Source: Asterias rubens (taxonomy: Eukaryota > Echinodermata > Asteroidea > Forcipulatida > Asteriidae). Taken from it: 64,000 nucleotides of DNA. Made by a program: the position numbers and the translations under genes. The DNA lies in NCBI RefSeq assembly GCF_902459465.1, contig NC_047078.1, forward strand, positions 4,674,333-4,738,332, given 5' to 3'. A model generated the notes under the pieces. It was not told where the DNA came from, ran no database searches, and was given only the letters and a program-made list of their open reading frames with translations. Shown one piece after another: positions 10,552 to 21,700 of this stretch. Every line of letters starts with the position of its first letter. The first letter of the stretch is position 1.

Positions 10552-11577
10552 AGTCACACACCTAGAGCAGACATTCGGGGATGTGTTAGAGGTACAATGT
10601 GATTTCGATAAATACATTAACAAAGAGCTAAAAACTGATAAAACGAATGTAAAGGGAAGACTAAAGCAGTGTGCCCAATTTTGGCAAAGTATAGGTGCAT
10701 CTAAAATGATCATGTCGGTAGTTACTGAAGGTTACAAAATTCCTTTTATAGAATTCCCACCACCAATGTTTTATCGGAACAACAATTCAGCATTAAACGA
10801 GATTTCCTTTGTCACTGATTCCATCCTTGAATTGTTAACTTCAAACAGGATATCAGAGAAGCCAGACCCATCTTACACAGTTAGTCCGTTATCTGTAGCT
10901 TTTCAACCTTCAGGGAAGAAACGATTAATACTTGACTTGAGCAGAATAAATAAGTTTGTCAAAAGAATCATTTCAAAATCGATGACTGGAAAGTTGCCTT
11001 GCAGTTTTTCTCTGAAAACGCACAGCTTATCTTTTGACCTTAAATCAGGTTATCATCACATAGACATAGCTAACGCTTATCAGAAGTATCTCGGGTTTTC
11101 ATGGACAATTAATGGAGTTCAAAGATATTTCGAATTCACTGTTCTTCCTTTTGGCTTATCGTCTGCTCCACTAATTTTCACAAAAGTGCTTAAACCTTTG
11201 GTCACACATTGGAGAGCTTCTGGTATTCTAATTGCTCTATACTTGGATGATGGTTTTATTGTCATTCCAAAGTTAACGAATAATACTGAAATCGATGCAA
11301 CTGAAGCTAAGAAAATATCTAAACATGTGAGAGTTGATTTGCTAAGAGCGGGATTCATTTATAACATTGCCAAGAGCGTATGGGAGCCTTCAGAGTCAAT
11401 CGAATGGTTAGGTATGCGTTGGGACACTAGAGAAGGAACACTTAGAGTACTTGACAGGCGCATAGATAAAATAGAAAAAAAAAACATTCGTGAAATTCAA
11501 GAAACCTGTTCGAAAACTACATTCCTTTGTTGGACAAATTATTTCACTTGGTCCAGTATGTGGCAATATTTCTAGCT
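10271..11577 (+). CDS. DIRS-type reverse transcriptase (frameshifted at 3' end)
   Basis: Recognisable RT blocks occur in order: KKRLILDLSRINKF, then SFDLKSGYHHIDI, then TVLPFGLSSAPLIF, then YLDDG at 11240-11251 (catalytic Asp pair), then EWLGMRWD. The first ~90 residues are low-complexity overlap with the gag frame. Near 11,470-11,483 an A10 run shifts the frame: the family-typical SFVGQIISLGPVCGNIS continues in the next frame up to 11,577, where a second one-base change restores the original frame. The two changes cancel, so either they are old indels or the A-run is an assembly error. Confidence 0.9.
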
Positions 11578-11578
11578 T

Positions 11579-12503
11579 ATGACTAGGCATGGCCAAGTTC
11601 AGATCGCTCAAGCCAACGACGAAGCTGATTCCATAACTTTAACTCACCAAACCAATTCTGAAGTTCAGTTCTGGTCCCGAAATGTTTCTATATTAAGTGT
11701 TCGGCACGTATTTGCAAGTAGGAAAGTGAATAAGATTGTATGTTGTGATGCAAGCGCAACAGGGTCGGGTGCAATCGTTTGTAATGATGTACATACAGCC
11801 CACAAGCAACGGTCAAAAGTACAAGCAACCAAAAGTTCCACATGGAGAGAACTTAACACCATTCTCTTCGCTATTTCTTCCTTCTTACCTATTGTTTCGG
11901 GGTCCGAGTTAAAAGTTTATACAGATAGTCAACCTGCGGCAAGGATTGTTGAAGTGGGCAGTATGAATACAGAATTACAAGGAATCGCAAATGACATATT
12001 TCAGATTTGCATGCATCACAACATTAGAATTGAAGTTGAATGGATCCCTAGGAATAAAAATGAACAAGCAGATTTCGTAAGTAGATTGGTTGACACTGAT
12101 GATTGGATTATATCAACACCATTTTTTCATATTCTAACAAAGCTGTGGGGTCCATTTTCCGTAGATTGTTTCGCCTGTCATTATAATACCAAACTTCCAC
12201 GTTTCTTTTCGAGATTTTGGAACCCGGGCACTTCTGGAGTAGATGCCTTTGCCCAAAATTGGTCAGGAGAGAATTGTCTATTAGTACCCCCAGTAGTTTT
12301 GATTCCGAGTGTTTTACAGACACTCCTCAACTGTAAAGCTAAAGGTACTTTCGTTTTCCCACAGTGGCCTTCTTCAGTGTTTTGGCCAATTATGTGGTTA
12401 CACTCCAAAATATGGATATAGGGATTTGTTTCAGTCGAAGGGGAAAATGCTTTGGAACTTGGAAGGAACAAAAATTCATTACCTGGTTCCCAGAGATTTA
12501 AAG
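11579..12503 (+). CDS. RNase H and DIRS methyltransferase-like domain
   Basis: RNase H motifs are CDASATGSGAI (first Asp), TWRELNTIL (Glu) and VYTDSQPAARI (Asp), with ending RNKNEQADFVSRL (Asp). Then comes the segment known in DIRS elements as methyltransferase-like: FSVDCFACHYNTKLPRF, GVDAFAQNW, LLVPPVVLI. Near 12,385-12,395 the frame shifts by one, after which CGYTPKYGYRDLFQSKGK and HYLVPRDLK continue to a possible splice donor at 12,503. The catalytic RNase H acidic residues appear intact. Confidence 0.85.
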
Positions 12504-12612
12504 GTGTTATTTGTGCTGTTTTCATCGATTGCACTGCAACCTAACTGATTCCAAATCTTTAATGAATTATTACTTGTTCAATATATTTTATTTATTTTTG
12601 CTTGCACTATAG
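12504..12612 (+). other. Candidate 109-bp spliceosomal intron inside the retrotransposon
   Basis: The left edge is AAAG|GTGTTA after LVPRDLK, the right edge TTGCACTATAG before the recombinase frame. A CTAAC branch-point-like string lies at 12,541-12,545 and a T-rich tract precedes the AG. Both edges are phase 0, so removal joins the two frames exactly. The donor match is only moderate. Unspliced, the upstream frame stops at 12,546-12,548 and the recombinase has no upstream extension beyond the TAG in CTATAG. Confidence 0.55.
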
Positions 12613-13629
12613 ATATTATACTCACAACCGTTTTGGACAGAATTTCCAATCCAGCTGGACAGTATGAAAAGACAAATCTTCAATGAAGCTGTGTTGTCTA
12701 AGGTAGATGGCACAACTATTGCATATTTATACAAATGCAGAAATTTTTTTGCTTGGATTAAGGAAATGTGTACAGACATAAAACTTCCAATTCAAGAGGA
12801 AGTAATAGCCGCATACTTTGTTCAATTAAAAGAAAAAGCAAACTCGGATAGCGTTCTCACATCAGCTGCAGCAGCCATCAAATGGGTACATACTTTAGTT
12901 AATGCAAAAATAAACCCGGTAGACTCACCAATAGTTCAACAAATTTTAGTAAGTGCCAGACGTCAACTTCACAAACCACCAATTCAAAAAGAACCAATAA
13001 CTCTAGAGCAAGTTAAACGTATAGTTGACCAATTAGGAGGAGCTGATAACACATTAATGGAACTAAGAACAGCCTGCTACGTTTCCTTAAAATTTGCCCT
13101 ACTTTTCAGGCACGATGAAATGGTTCAAATAAAGGCTTCTCATATTGAAGAACTTCCGAATAATAAAGGATTTAGTATTTTCATACCCAGATCCAAGACG
13201 GACATTTTTAGAGAAGGGAATAAAGCTTATCTAACCGATACTCACACCTCATACTCCCCCGTTGCGATATTAAGGAATTTTATGTCCAGATCTAGTGTTA
13301 CAATTGGTCAAGATGTACATCTATTCACAGCACTATCATACCATCCCAGTATTAAAATGTATAAACCTCATGTGAATAAGCCCCTAAGTTATACTAGATG
13401 TCGTGAATTATTTATAGATGCTCTTAAATTAATAGGAATTCAAAACCCGAAGATATACGGTTTGCATAGTCTGAGATCGGGGGGAGCCTCCCATTTGGCA
13501 AATAAAGGAGTAGGCGAAGAATTAATCATGCAACATGGTAGATGGAAGACAACAGTAGCAAAAAACAGATATGTGAAGAGAGACTTTGATCAGAGACTGC
13601 TTGTGTCCTCAATACTTTCGAAAGAGTAA
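12613..13629 (+). CDS. Tyrosine recombinase of the DIRS-type element
   Basis: It cuts and rejoins DNA to integrate circular element cDNA. Numbered from the Met at 12664, the catalytic set is present: Arg149 (LLFRHDE), Lys178 (RSKTD), His268 and Arg271 (GLHSLRSGGAS), His291 and Trp294 (QHGRWKT) and nucleophile Tyr303 (KNRYVKRD). The frame is open for 321 codons from that Met and 17 codons further upstream to the candidate splice acceptor. Unlike the RT region it carries no frameshift. Length and motif spacing are normal for DIRS recombinases. Confidence 0.93.
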   Translation: MLYSQPFWTEFPIQLDSMKRQIFNEAVLSKVDGTTIAYLYKCRNFFAWIKEMCTDIKLPIQEEVIAAYFVQLKEKANSDSVLTSAAAAIKWVHTLVNAKINPVDSPIVQQILVSARRQLHKPPIQKEPITLEQVKRIVDQLGGADNTLMELRTACYVSLKFALLFRHDEMVQIKASHIEELPNNKGFSIFIPRSKTDIFREGNKAYLTDTHTSYSPVAILRNFMSRSSVTIGQDVHLFTALSYHPSIKMYKPHVNKPLSYTRCRELFIDALKLIGIQNPKIYGLHSLRSGGASHLANKGVGEELIMQHGRWKTTVAKNRYVKRDFDQRLLVSSILSKE

Positions 13630-13643
13630 TAGCAAAATTATAT

Positions 13644-13649
13644 AATAAA
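13644..13649 (+). terminator. Polyadenylation signal after the recombinase ORF
   Basis: AATAAA lies 15 bp after the recombinase stop codon. A second AATAAA near 14,294 could end a longer transcript that includes the 162-bp repeats. Confidence 0.45.
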
Positions 13650-13899
13650 GGAGAATTTTGTTTATACGTGAGAAGTATACTCCGAAGAAGTTGTAAATCA
13701 ATTAATAATCACCATGTAAAGTTGTATAAATTTGTACACGTATAATGTTTTAAATTCTGGGAATATACACTTTCTTCGAATTGGATTTAAGTTAACACAA
13801 TGTGTTTAGTATATAAAGCTTGAGTCGAGGCTCGATGGCTTGACACTGATACCTAAATATGATGAATGGTGTTTATCTAAGTGTATGCATTAACGAAAA

Positions 13900-14170
13900 T
13901 TTTTGTAGTTGACTGGAATCCATTGTAATAAGAAAATGCGAGAGGATACTGGGCGATGCTCGAAAAGGCTTTAGATGACCGAGAATCGGTGAGTCTTGAT
14001 AGTGAGGAATGGCGATCATCCAAAATTGTATTTAAAACATAAATATAAACAATAGAGTAAATGTTACAGTTGACTGTACTCGATATGTAGTAAGAAGATA
14101 AAAGAGGATACCGGGCGATGCCCGAAGGGCCGTAAGGGCAGAGACTCGATGAGTCTGGATTGAGTTATGA
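13900..14170 (+). repeat. Two ~162-bp direct repeats 3' of the recombinase
   Basis: AGAGGATACTGGGCGATGCT at 13941 and AGAGGATACCGGGCGATGCC at 14103 mark the units, each preceded by GTTGACTG and a TAATAAGAA/TAGTAAGAA string. Each unit has GC-rich mini-hairpins such as GGGC-GAT-GCCC and GACTC-GAT-GAGTC. They may correspond to part of the split direct repeats of PAT-like elements, but no matching left copy was found. Confidence 0.6.
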
Positions 14171-14319
14171 TGGATATTTATAATTATTTTAACTAACATT
14201 AAAACCTTGTAACTAACTAATATTAATAATATGCTACTCCTTATTGATCAATTTAACACTCACCGTTGCGCTACGGCCCAATCCCATGCTATAATAAAAT
14301 TATCTGAAACAAATTGTTT

Positions 14320-15421
14320 CTATTGTGTAGTTTGTTTTGTTTCTTGTCGTCCATAGAAAATGAAACTGCTTTTCATGCGTATGAGCGTAGCGAAGTAGTA
14401 TGAAAAAACTAAAAACACTTCTGCCGTTGAGAGCGGGCGTCACAGGACAATGCCGCTGACGTCATTTGTGGGAGTTTGCTTTGTTATACATCCACGCTGC
14501 AACAAAGCGGCTTTATCTACTTATGACGTTTTGAGAGTGATTACGTAACAGGGCTTTTCGCAAATCTCGCAGAAAAGCTCTGGACAAGGGCATACAAAAT
14601 GACTGTTTTTTTACACAATTGAAACATATTTATAATCATATGACTCGATTTCCTTATTCATCGAAAACATTTTAAGTGGAATTCAGCAAAGTTCACGACT
14701 TGACATTTTCGTTCAAGCAGGAATTCACTGCTTCCGTAAGAGCCAAGTTCTTTGCCTACGGTAAGCACAGCCATGACATTATGCCCTGCACATTCCTTTG
14801 TTTAAAAGACCGATTTAGAACTTAAAGGAACAACTTTCAAATTGAAAGCACTAACGACAGTAGCAATTTCGTATAATACAGACAAAAAATGCTGCCTGGG
14901 GATGGCGCGGTATTTCATTCTGAACAACATGAATAAAATCACGCCCCCCGTTTGGAAAATCCTGGATCCGCCCCTGGATAGTGGTTCGACGCAGATGGCA
15001 CTCGCATACGACCAGACCTAGGAACCAGCTGGCTGGTAAGCACATCGTGAAGAGGATTGTTAGCACCATTCAGTAGCTTAGTTAGCTTGGCAGCCTGCAG
15101 ATCCCCATATGCTGTGTCAGGTAGATCCACTGTTCTCGGTAATGTGCGCATACTCAGAACTACGTAAACAACGGATATTTACCTGAGTCTGCTGCCACCT
15201 AGCATTCAAAAGTCTCCAATGAACCTTGCATCATGACGTTACAGAGCAAAACAAGGCAGACCATTGAACAACAACCCACTGTGAATTTCTTTTTTAAAAT
15301 TGCACTTAATTTAAAATAAACTTACTCTAATGTTATTATCAACCTTGCAACCCCAAGAAAATGAACAATCACAATAAGGAATTCATTTTACGCTTAAATT
15401 CCAATTTAAAATTCTGATTGA
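14320..15421. other. UGT-B 3' flank; no gene
   Basis: It separates the retrotransposon from the UGT-B stop codon. It contains a TGACGTCA site near 14,458 and the GGATCCGCCCC string near 14,963 shared with 9,040. I saw no AATAAA on the minus strand close to the UGT-B stop. Confidence 0.5.
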
Positions 15422-15707
15422 TTACGTAATTTTCAACTTTTCCTGTCGTTTACACATGCCACGTAAAACCACAATGCAGACCCTGCAAACAAGAAAGAGC
15501 AACCCCGAAACTACAAGTAAAATTGCGCCAAGGAACGCGTACACATCAATGAGATTATTTTGTATCCATGTAAGATCAGCTGATCTCGGACGAAGATGCT
15601 TCCCGCCGTATTTGGTCACGTGACTTATCCAAAACGCAGCTTCATCAGACGGAATGAGGAGTTTATCACGAAGCATTCGGGAAATGTGTTGCGCCCTCTC
15701 TCGAAAT
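15422..15707 (-). CDS. UGT-B exon 5: transmembrane helix and ER tail
   Basis: The acceptor is TCTTTTCCAG. It reads FRERAQHISRMLRD, then AAFWISHVTKYGG, DLTWIQNNL and the helix VYAFLGAILLVVSGLLFLVC, ending KRQEKLKIT. All are family-typical for the UGT C-terminus. A near-identical copy of this exon lies at 32233-32518. Confidence 0.94.
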
Positions 15708-18700
15708 CTGGAAAAGAGTTGGAAGAGTTTGTTAAGATATGCATTGAAACTGAAGCAAAGTCACTTGTCTTGATCCGCAAGACGTGCACTGTTTTTTAAA
15801 ACCGATAATTTCATGGGATAAACTTGCTTTGACGTAGCTTAGCTTTTATAATCTTGTTACCATGTGACAGGCAACACAACAATAAAGAAAATACAGGTTT
15901 TGGAAAACTCCAGATGCAGTTGAAACAGTGGTTAATTTTATTTTAACAGTTGAAACAAAGCAAAACTACAATGCTACAAATTATTATGTTTTTTTTTCTT
16001 TGGGTTTGTAAGGGCTATGAAAGGCAGTGGACACTATTGGTAATTGTCAAAGACTAGCCTTCACAGTTAGTGTATCTCAACATATGCATAACATAACAAA
16101 CCTGTGAAAATGTGAACTTGCGAGATAATAATGAAAGAAAAAACACCCTTAATTTGTGATGGTTGATTTCGAGACCTCAAGTTCTAAATCCGAGGTCTCG
16201 AAATCAAATTCATGGAAAATTACTCCTTTCTCGAAAACTATGGCACTTCAGAGGGAGCCGCTTCTCACAATGTTTTATACTATCAGCCTCTCCCCATTAC
16301 TCGTCACCAAGAAAGGTTTTATGCTAATAATTATTTTGAGTAATTACCAATAGTGTCCACTGCCTTGAAGCATAAAATCCGTAAGAATAAGTTTTGTATA
16401 AGCCATAACAAAAAGAAAACAAAAGCTACCGCGCAAAAAAAATAATGGGGCGTGGTGTTGTTCCATTCGCACTCAGCAAGTTGCATGGACGGGTTTAACT
16501 ATTGCCAGAGGATTGTACTTGGGAAACATCAAAATGAAAAATACCAGTAGAAACTTCGTTGGAATGATGGCAGCGGGTTTCGTTGGGCTGTGGCATGGAG
16601 CTATGTGACATTAATTCGTTGACGGATGATACAACGTAATTAAAAAGAATAATAAATAAATAAAAACAAATAACGGAAAACGAAAGACTCAAAAAACAAG
16701 TCTTGCCGCTGTTGCTTCTTGTGCAGGAATGGTTTGAGTCAAGGGCTGCGCCAAAGCAGGATAGTTCCGCGCCACACCATTAACGCCTCAGCGAACTGCA
16801 AGTATTCTTTATAAATTGAAGTTACTTAAAGAGGAATGGAATTCGGTAAACAACTACGTAAACAAACTACGTTAACAAATGACTGGGTACTCCATGTCAG
16901 TTGGTTACATAATTGGTCCTTTTATATTATTGGTCCTATGTGATTTAGTGTCATCTTGCATTTTAAGACTGCATGCAGCGTATATGCCCAACATGTGCAT
17001 ACATGTTGTGTACATCATAGAGTGCCGTTTCATTCACTGTAATTCAGGTGTGATGCGAGGTCAAAGGTCAATGTACGGATCCGGATATATCATTATGGCA
17101 TAATTCACGAGCCTCGAAGTGTGACGTCAGATGTTCAGGCTACTGAGGCCACTGATTTGGCGGCCATTATACGGCTACGACGACATTCCCTACCCATAAA
17201 CGCCTTGATCTGAGACTAATATAACACTTACCTCGGTTCCTTGATAACTCGAGTAATAGCTTCAACTAAAACATCTTCATTCAACGTCAGGATGTCCAGC
17301 TTGATTGCCATCCCTTTGGCTTCGGCCCGTTCCATGTTGTCAAAATGATCACCAAAGAGTGGGATACCAACCACTGGTAACCCGTACCATGCCGCTTCGT
17401 GTACACCATTCAAACCACCGTGGTTTAAAAACATCTTGGTGTTAGGGTGATCTGTACAAGAGATGAGGACAATTATTATACAATTTGGGAAGCAAATCAT
17501 TATCTTGGAATGGGTTGAATTGCTGCTGTTAGCTTGGCTAGAATTTTAAATATTTTTTAGACTCGCAAGCCGGAGTGAATTTCACTGTATATGTATTTAT
17601 ATGTATGACAATAAACAATTGAACTGAATTGAATTGAAATTTGTTGTTAGAAATAGATGACCACAAAGGTAATAAAAGTTATACTTGGTTATCATAAAGT
17701 GCATATAATTATACGTAATATGAAGATCAATGTGCCTTTTGTTTTCCTTCGTCAGGCGTACAACCTCACGGCACCTACACCCGCACTTGGACTCAGACTT
17801 TATAGAAAGCTCGGCAACGACACACACAAAAGATACACATTTACATAGCAAACACTATACACATACCCATGACCTCCTGCTGTGGCATCCATTTTACAGT
17901 TTTGGTGTTATTTCCGATTTTCATTCGAGAAATGTTACCAGAAAACTGCCAAAGCACTCGCTGTGGTAGCCTGGCCAGTGCGTTAGCAAACATCTGAGCC
18001 TGCTCAGACTCCATCTCGTTTACGTGACCTCCAAGCGAGAAGAGGACGACTCCCTCATCGTTGGCACCATCTAGAAACTCTTGCAGATCTTCTGATATCT
18101 ATGCAATAAAGGGAATAACGATGGGTTCATGCTAAAGCCAAGGTTAAGGTTAGGCTTCAAACTATAGACGATGTGACCTCTGACGCCACACGAAAACCAT
18201 AACATGGTTCGCGCGCATACCGCCGGGCAAAACCTTTGTGTTTTGGCAGCCAGCTAGAAAGTGTACGCAAACTTACTATGACTACGCAACTCAGTGCCCG
18301 GCGAAACATGACGTATATAGTGTTTTGTCAACAGAGGGCGGTTTGAATGTAAAAATAGGTCACATCGTCTATAGGTCAGAGCTAAAGTTTAGTGTACATC
18401 AACAAATGGATGTGGCTACAGGACCATACGGTTTTACTAGATTTTTATTAGGCTTCACTTTAATCGGGGTTGTTCTAAAACCCCCTCGACCCCCTCGACC
18501 CCCACGACCCACGACCCACGACCCTCCGACGTCCGCCCCGTGTTCGAAGTTCGAACGGTCGCTTTACGGCCGAGTAAGAATTAAGTCCCCGATTTAGAAT
18601 TCACAGTGTGTGATCCGTGACGCAACTTCCTTCCACGACTAGGCTCGACTTCAAGTCTGAGACTGCGGTTATATTTATCTGCATCAGCCACACAGAATTG

Positions 18701-21700
18701 GGAGTATTTACTCTCCGCTCCCGCACGAGACAAGTTCACACCGATTTGGGACCCCAAACACGTCCGTGTGGCCATTCGGTCGGTCGGGTCTACAACCTTG
18801 AGCTCCGCTTAGAGCAACTAGTAGTACCATAGTACACAGGACGGGAGCGATCGGCCGGAAATGGGTCCGTCTGCTGATCATCACGTAATGAGTTGGCCGG
18901 TATCGTACTCGGGCGGTAAATGCAGGTTCCCAATTTGGTTAATAATCTCGGATCGGCCAAGAGATACACTTGGAAATGCCGCGGTTTTTTATCTGTACAT
19001 CGTAATTGCCACAGGCCCGATCTCGGCAGCCAATCACGCGAAGTTTGCTTCGTGCATACTACGTGTCTCGTACGCTGTGTTGTGATCTGCGAGGCATGGT
19101 AGTCGATGTCAGCAAACAACATTGTGTGCGTGATTGGCTGAGGTTGTGAACTGTGGCATTTTGGTGTACAGAAAAAAAGATCGCACAAAAGTCGATGGTC
19201 GAGGGGGTCGTGGTTCGTGGGGCGTGGGTCGTGGGGGTCGAGGGGGTCGAGGGGGTTTTAGAACAACCCCTTTAATCGGGAAGGATGTGCTGACTTTCTG
19301 ATGACTTTGTTTAAGGGAATAACGATGGGTTAATGTTGAAACTGGGGTATGGTAAGTTTTAGGTATGATTATAAGTAAAGTTCAGGCCAGAAGTTTAGTA
19401 TAGGTTCTCTCGGTCAAATTATGGGGAAAAGAGCAGCCAATTTCATTTTCACGCGTTCGAACTAAAGCTGTTTGCCTCTCCAGTTGTTACTGCGTTTAAA
19501 ATTCAGAATTCGGCCATTCAATTTCGTTTTGAGTCGAGTCAAATTCCTTTAGCTCTCTGTTCAATTTCGCATATCGCAAATCTTTTTCGTGACAAACACT
19601 CCTCAAGCAGCGTCTGCAAATTTGAATGCTGCCTTGATGGATTGCTAAATTGAATGATTATTTTGTTAAGTCGAATGACGCAACATTACATTTGACTAAT
19701 CATAAAACGAAATCAAATGACGCTTTTGAGTAGCATTGTGATTTCGTGCGAAATAAAATACCTTGGTGGTTAAATTGGCTGCTCATTTTCCGAAATTGAC
19801 CGAGAAAACCTATAGTATGTACATCAAGAAATGAGTGTGGTTTTATAAGATTTGTTTTAGACCACTTGGGACGGTGGTGCTATATTTCTGATATCTATGT
19901 ATAAGGTAATACCGATGTGTAAACTGGAGTATACTCCTGTTGAGGCATGAACAGTGAGGTACATTGGGCCGGATAAATAAAAACTAGCAATTACTTATCA
20001 ACTTAAAGGTTCAGCATTAGCAAGAAGACTGAAAAGTAAAAGATCAGGCATGAACATTTTGCTCGCTGGATTACCTTTCACTTATAGACATATAAATAAA
20101 AACGACATTTTACTAACATACTGTAGCAATTACTTGTATTTTTACAAGCTACTGCATGAGGAGCTTGAGATTTTACTTGAACAATAGTGTTGCATATATG
20201 GCTCGGTATCGGGTCAGTATTAAAGGGTTATTTTTTCCCTTGGCCTAATAATCCAACTATAAATGTTACTTATAAATTTGTTGTGTACTTTAATTGCTCT
20301 AAAAGTACCAATCTCTGGAGCGCTGGCGTGGAGAGGCTGGCTGTTTCCTCATCAAAAACTTGACTAAGTGGAAACTGCCCCGCCTGCATTTCAGTTAATC
20401 GCTATTGATCAGCGAGTCCATGCCTCTATTGTTATACTCCTGAATACCCCGCTATTGTGCTTTTCTCCGACCACTTACTAATCCGTTCAAGTAAATGGTG
20501 TTTTTCCAGTAAAAGGTTATTTATAGAGATTTGAGCAAATTCTCATGCCTGATCTTAAACTTATCGACATTTTGTTAATGGTGGCCTTTACACGGTCCAG
20601 TATCTTGTGAAACTATCAGGTAATAGTAAAATGTCGGTTTTATTTACATCTCAATAAGAAGAGTCCCTCAAGCATTGATTTTACCTACTAGTTCGACCAA
20701 TTACTAGCAATATTAAGGCTTACTTTTATTTACATAAGGATTTAAATAAAATACTAGTATATAGTTTTCTCTGTCAAATTCAAAAAATGAGCAGTCAATT
20801 TCATTTTCATGCGTTCGAGATAAAGTTGTTTTGCCTCTCCAGTTGTTACTGCGTTTCGAATTCAGAATTCGGCCATTCAATTTCGTTTTAAGTCGATTCA
20901 AATTCCTTTAGCACTCTGTTCAATTTAGCGTATCGTCATTCTTTTTCGTGACACACACGCCTCAAAAAGCCTTTGCGAATTTGAATGCTGCTTTGATGAA
21001 TTGTTCAATTGAATGACGCCACATTACATTTGACTAATCATAAAACGAAATCGAAATATAATAGCTTGGTGGTTAAATTGGCTGCTCATTTGCCGAAATT
21101 TACCGAGAAAACCTGTAACAGCAAATGCTAGTTTTTATTTATCTGGCCCATTGTGACCGTAAGCAAGTCATTGTACCAGACATTATTCAAAGCTCACAAA
21201 TGGCCAACAAAACGCTTCAGTTCACGTACAAATTTCCCGTTCATTACAGTAGTTGTTAAAACGGATAACCTACCTGATGTTCCGACGGTATACCCAACAA
21301 GGGCGAGGCAGTGAATATGGCATTCGGCGTTAGAGGGCGGGCTAGGTCGAGTTCAAAGGATACTGTGAACACCCAGAGTTGAGCTTCAGCCATCATGTCC
21401 GCCATGCTCTTCTCTGGACTGAGATCATAAGCCTCTTGGATTGTACGGAAAGGCACCAACATTTGGCGTCGGGCGAGCATGTGGAGGCCGTACAAATAGC
21501 AACTCTTCAGGCGCTGAAGGAACGTCATTCTGTCGGTCAGACCGGACTGGCGCTCCGGGATATAGGCTGGGTGGCTCGGTAAACCATACCTATAGTTATA
21601 ATGTCACGAAACGAATGATTTGGATTATTACAGAAAACTTGATTTAAAGCCGTTGGACACTTTCCGAACAGCACAACAATTAAAGGTCACAGATTTACAA

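Larger units (their letters stand above)
10060..14310 (+). mobile_element. DIRS/PAT-type tyrosine-recombinase retrotransposon, decayed
   Basis: The order is zinc knuckle, reverse transcriptase, RNase H, methyltransferase-like segment, tyrosine recombinase, which is the DIRS order. Retention of the methyltransferase-like part argues against the Ngaro group. These elements integrate through the recombinase rather than a DDE integrase. The coding frame is broken at three places, so this copy is probably inactive. I could not match inverted termini or a complete split direct repeat, so both ends are estimates: a TATA box near 10,080 on the left and a polyadenylation-like AATAAA near 14,290 on the right. 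It sits between UGT-A and UGT-B. Confidence 0.9.

Noticed and set aside
13941..14165. Hammerhead or other self-cleaving ribozyme
   Set aside because: The GATGAGTC words recall the core, but CTGATGAG and the paired GAAA core are not present in the required order.
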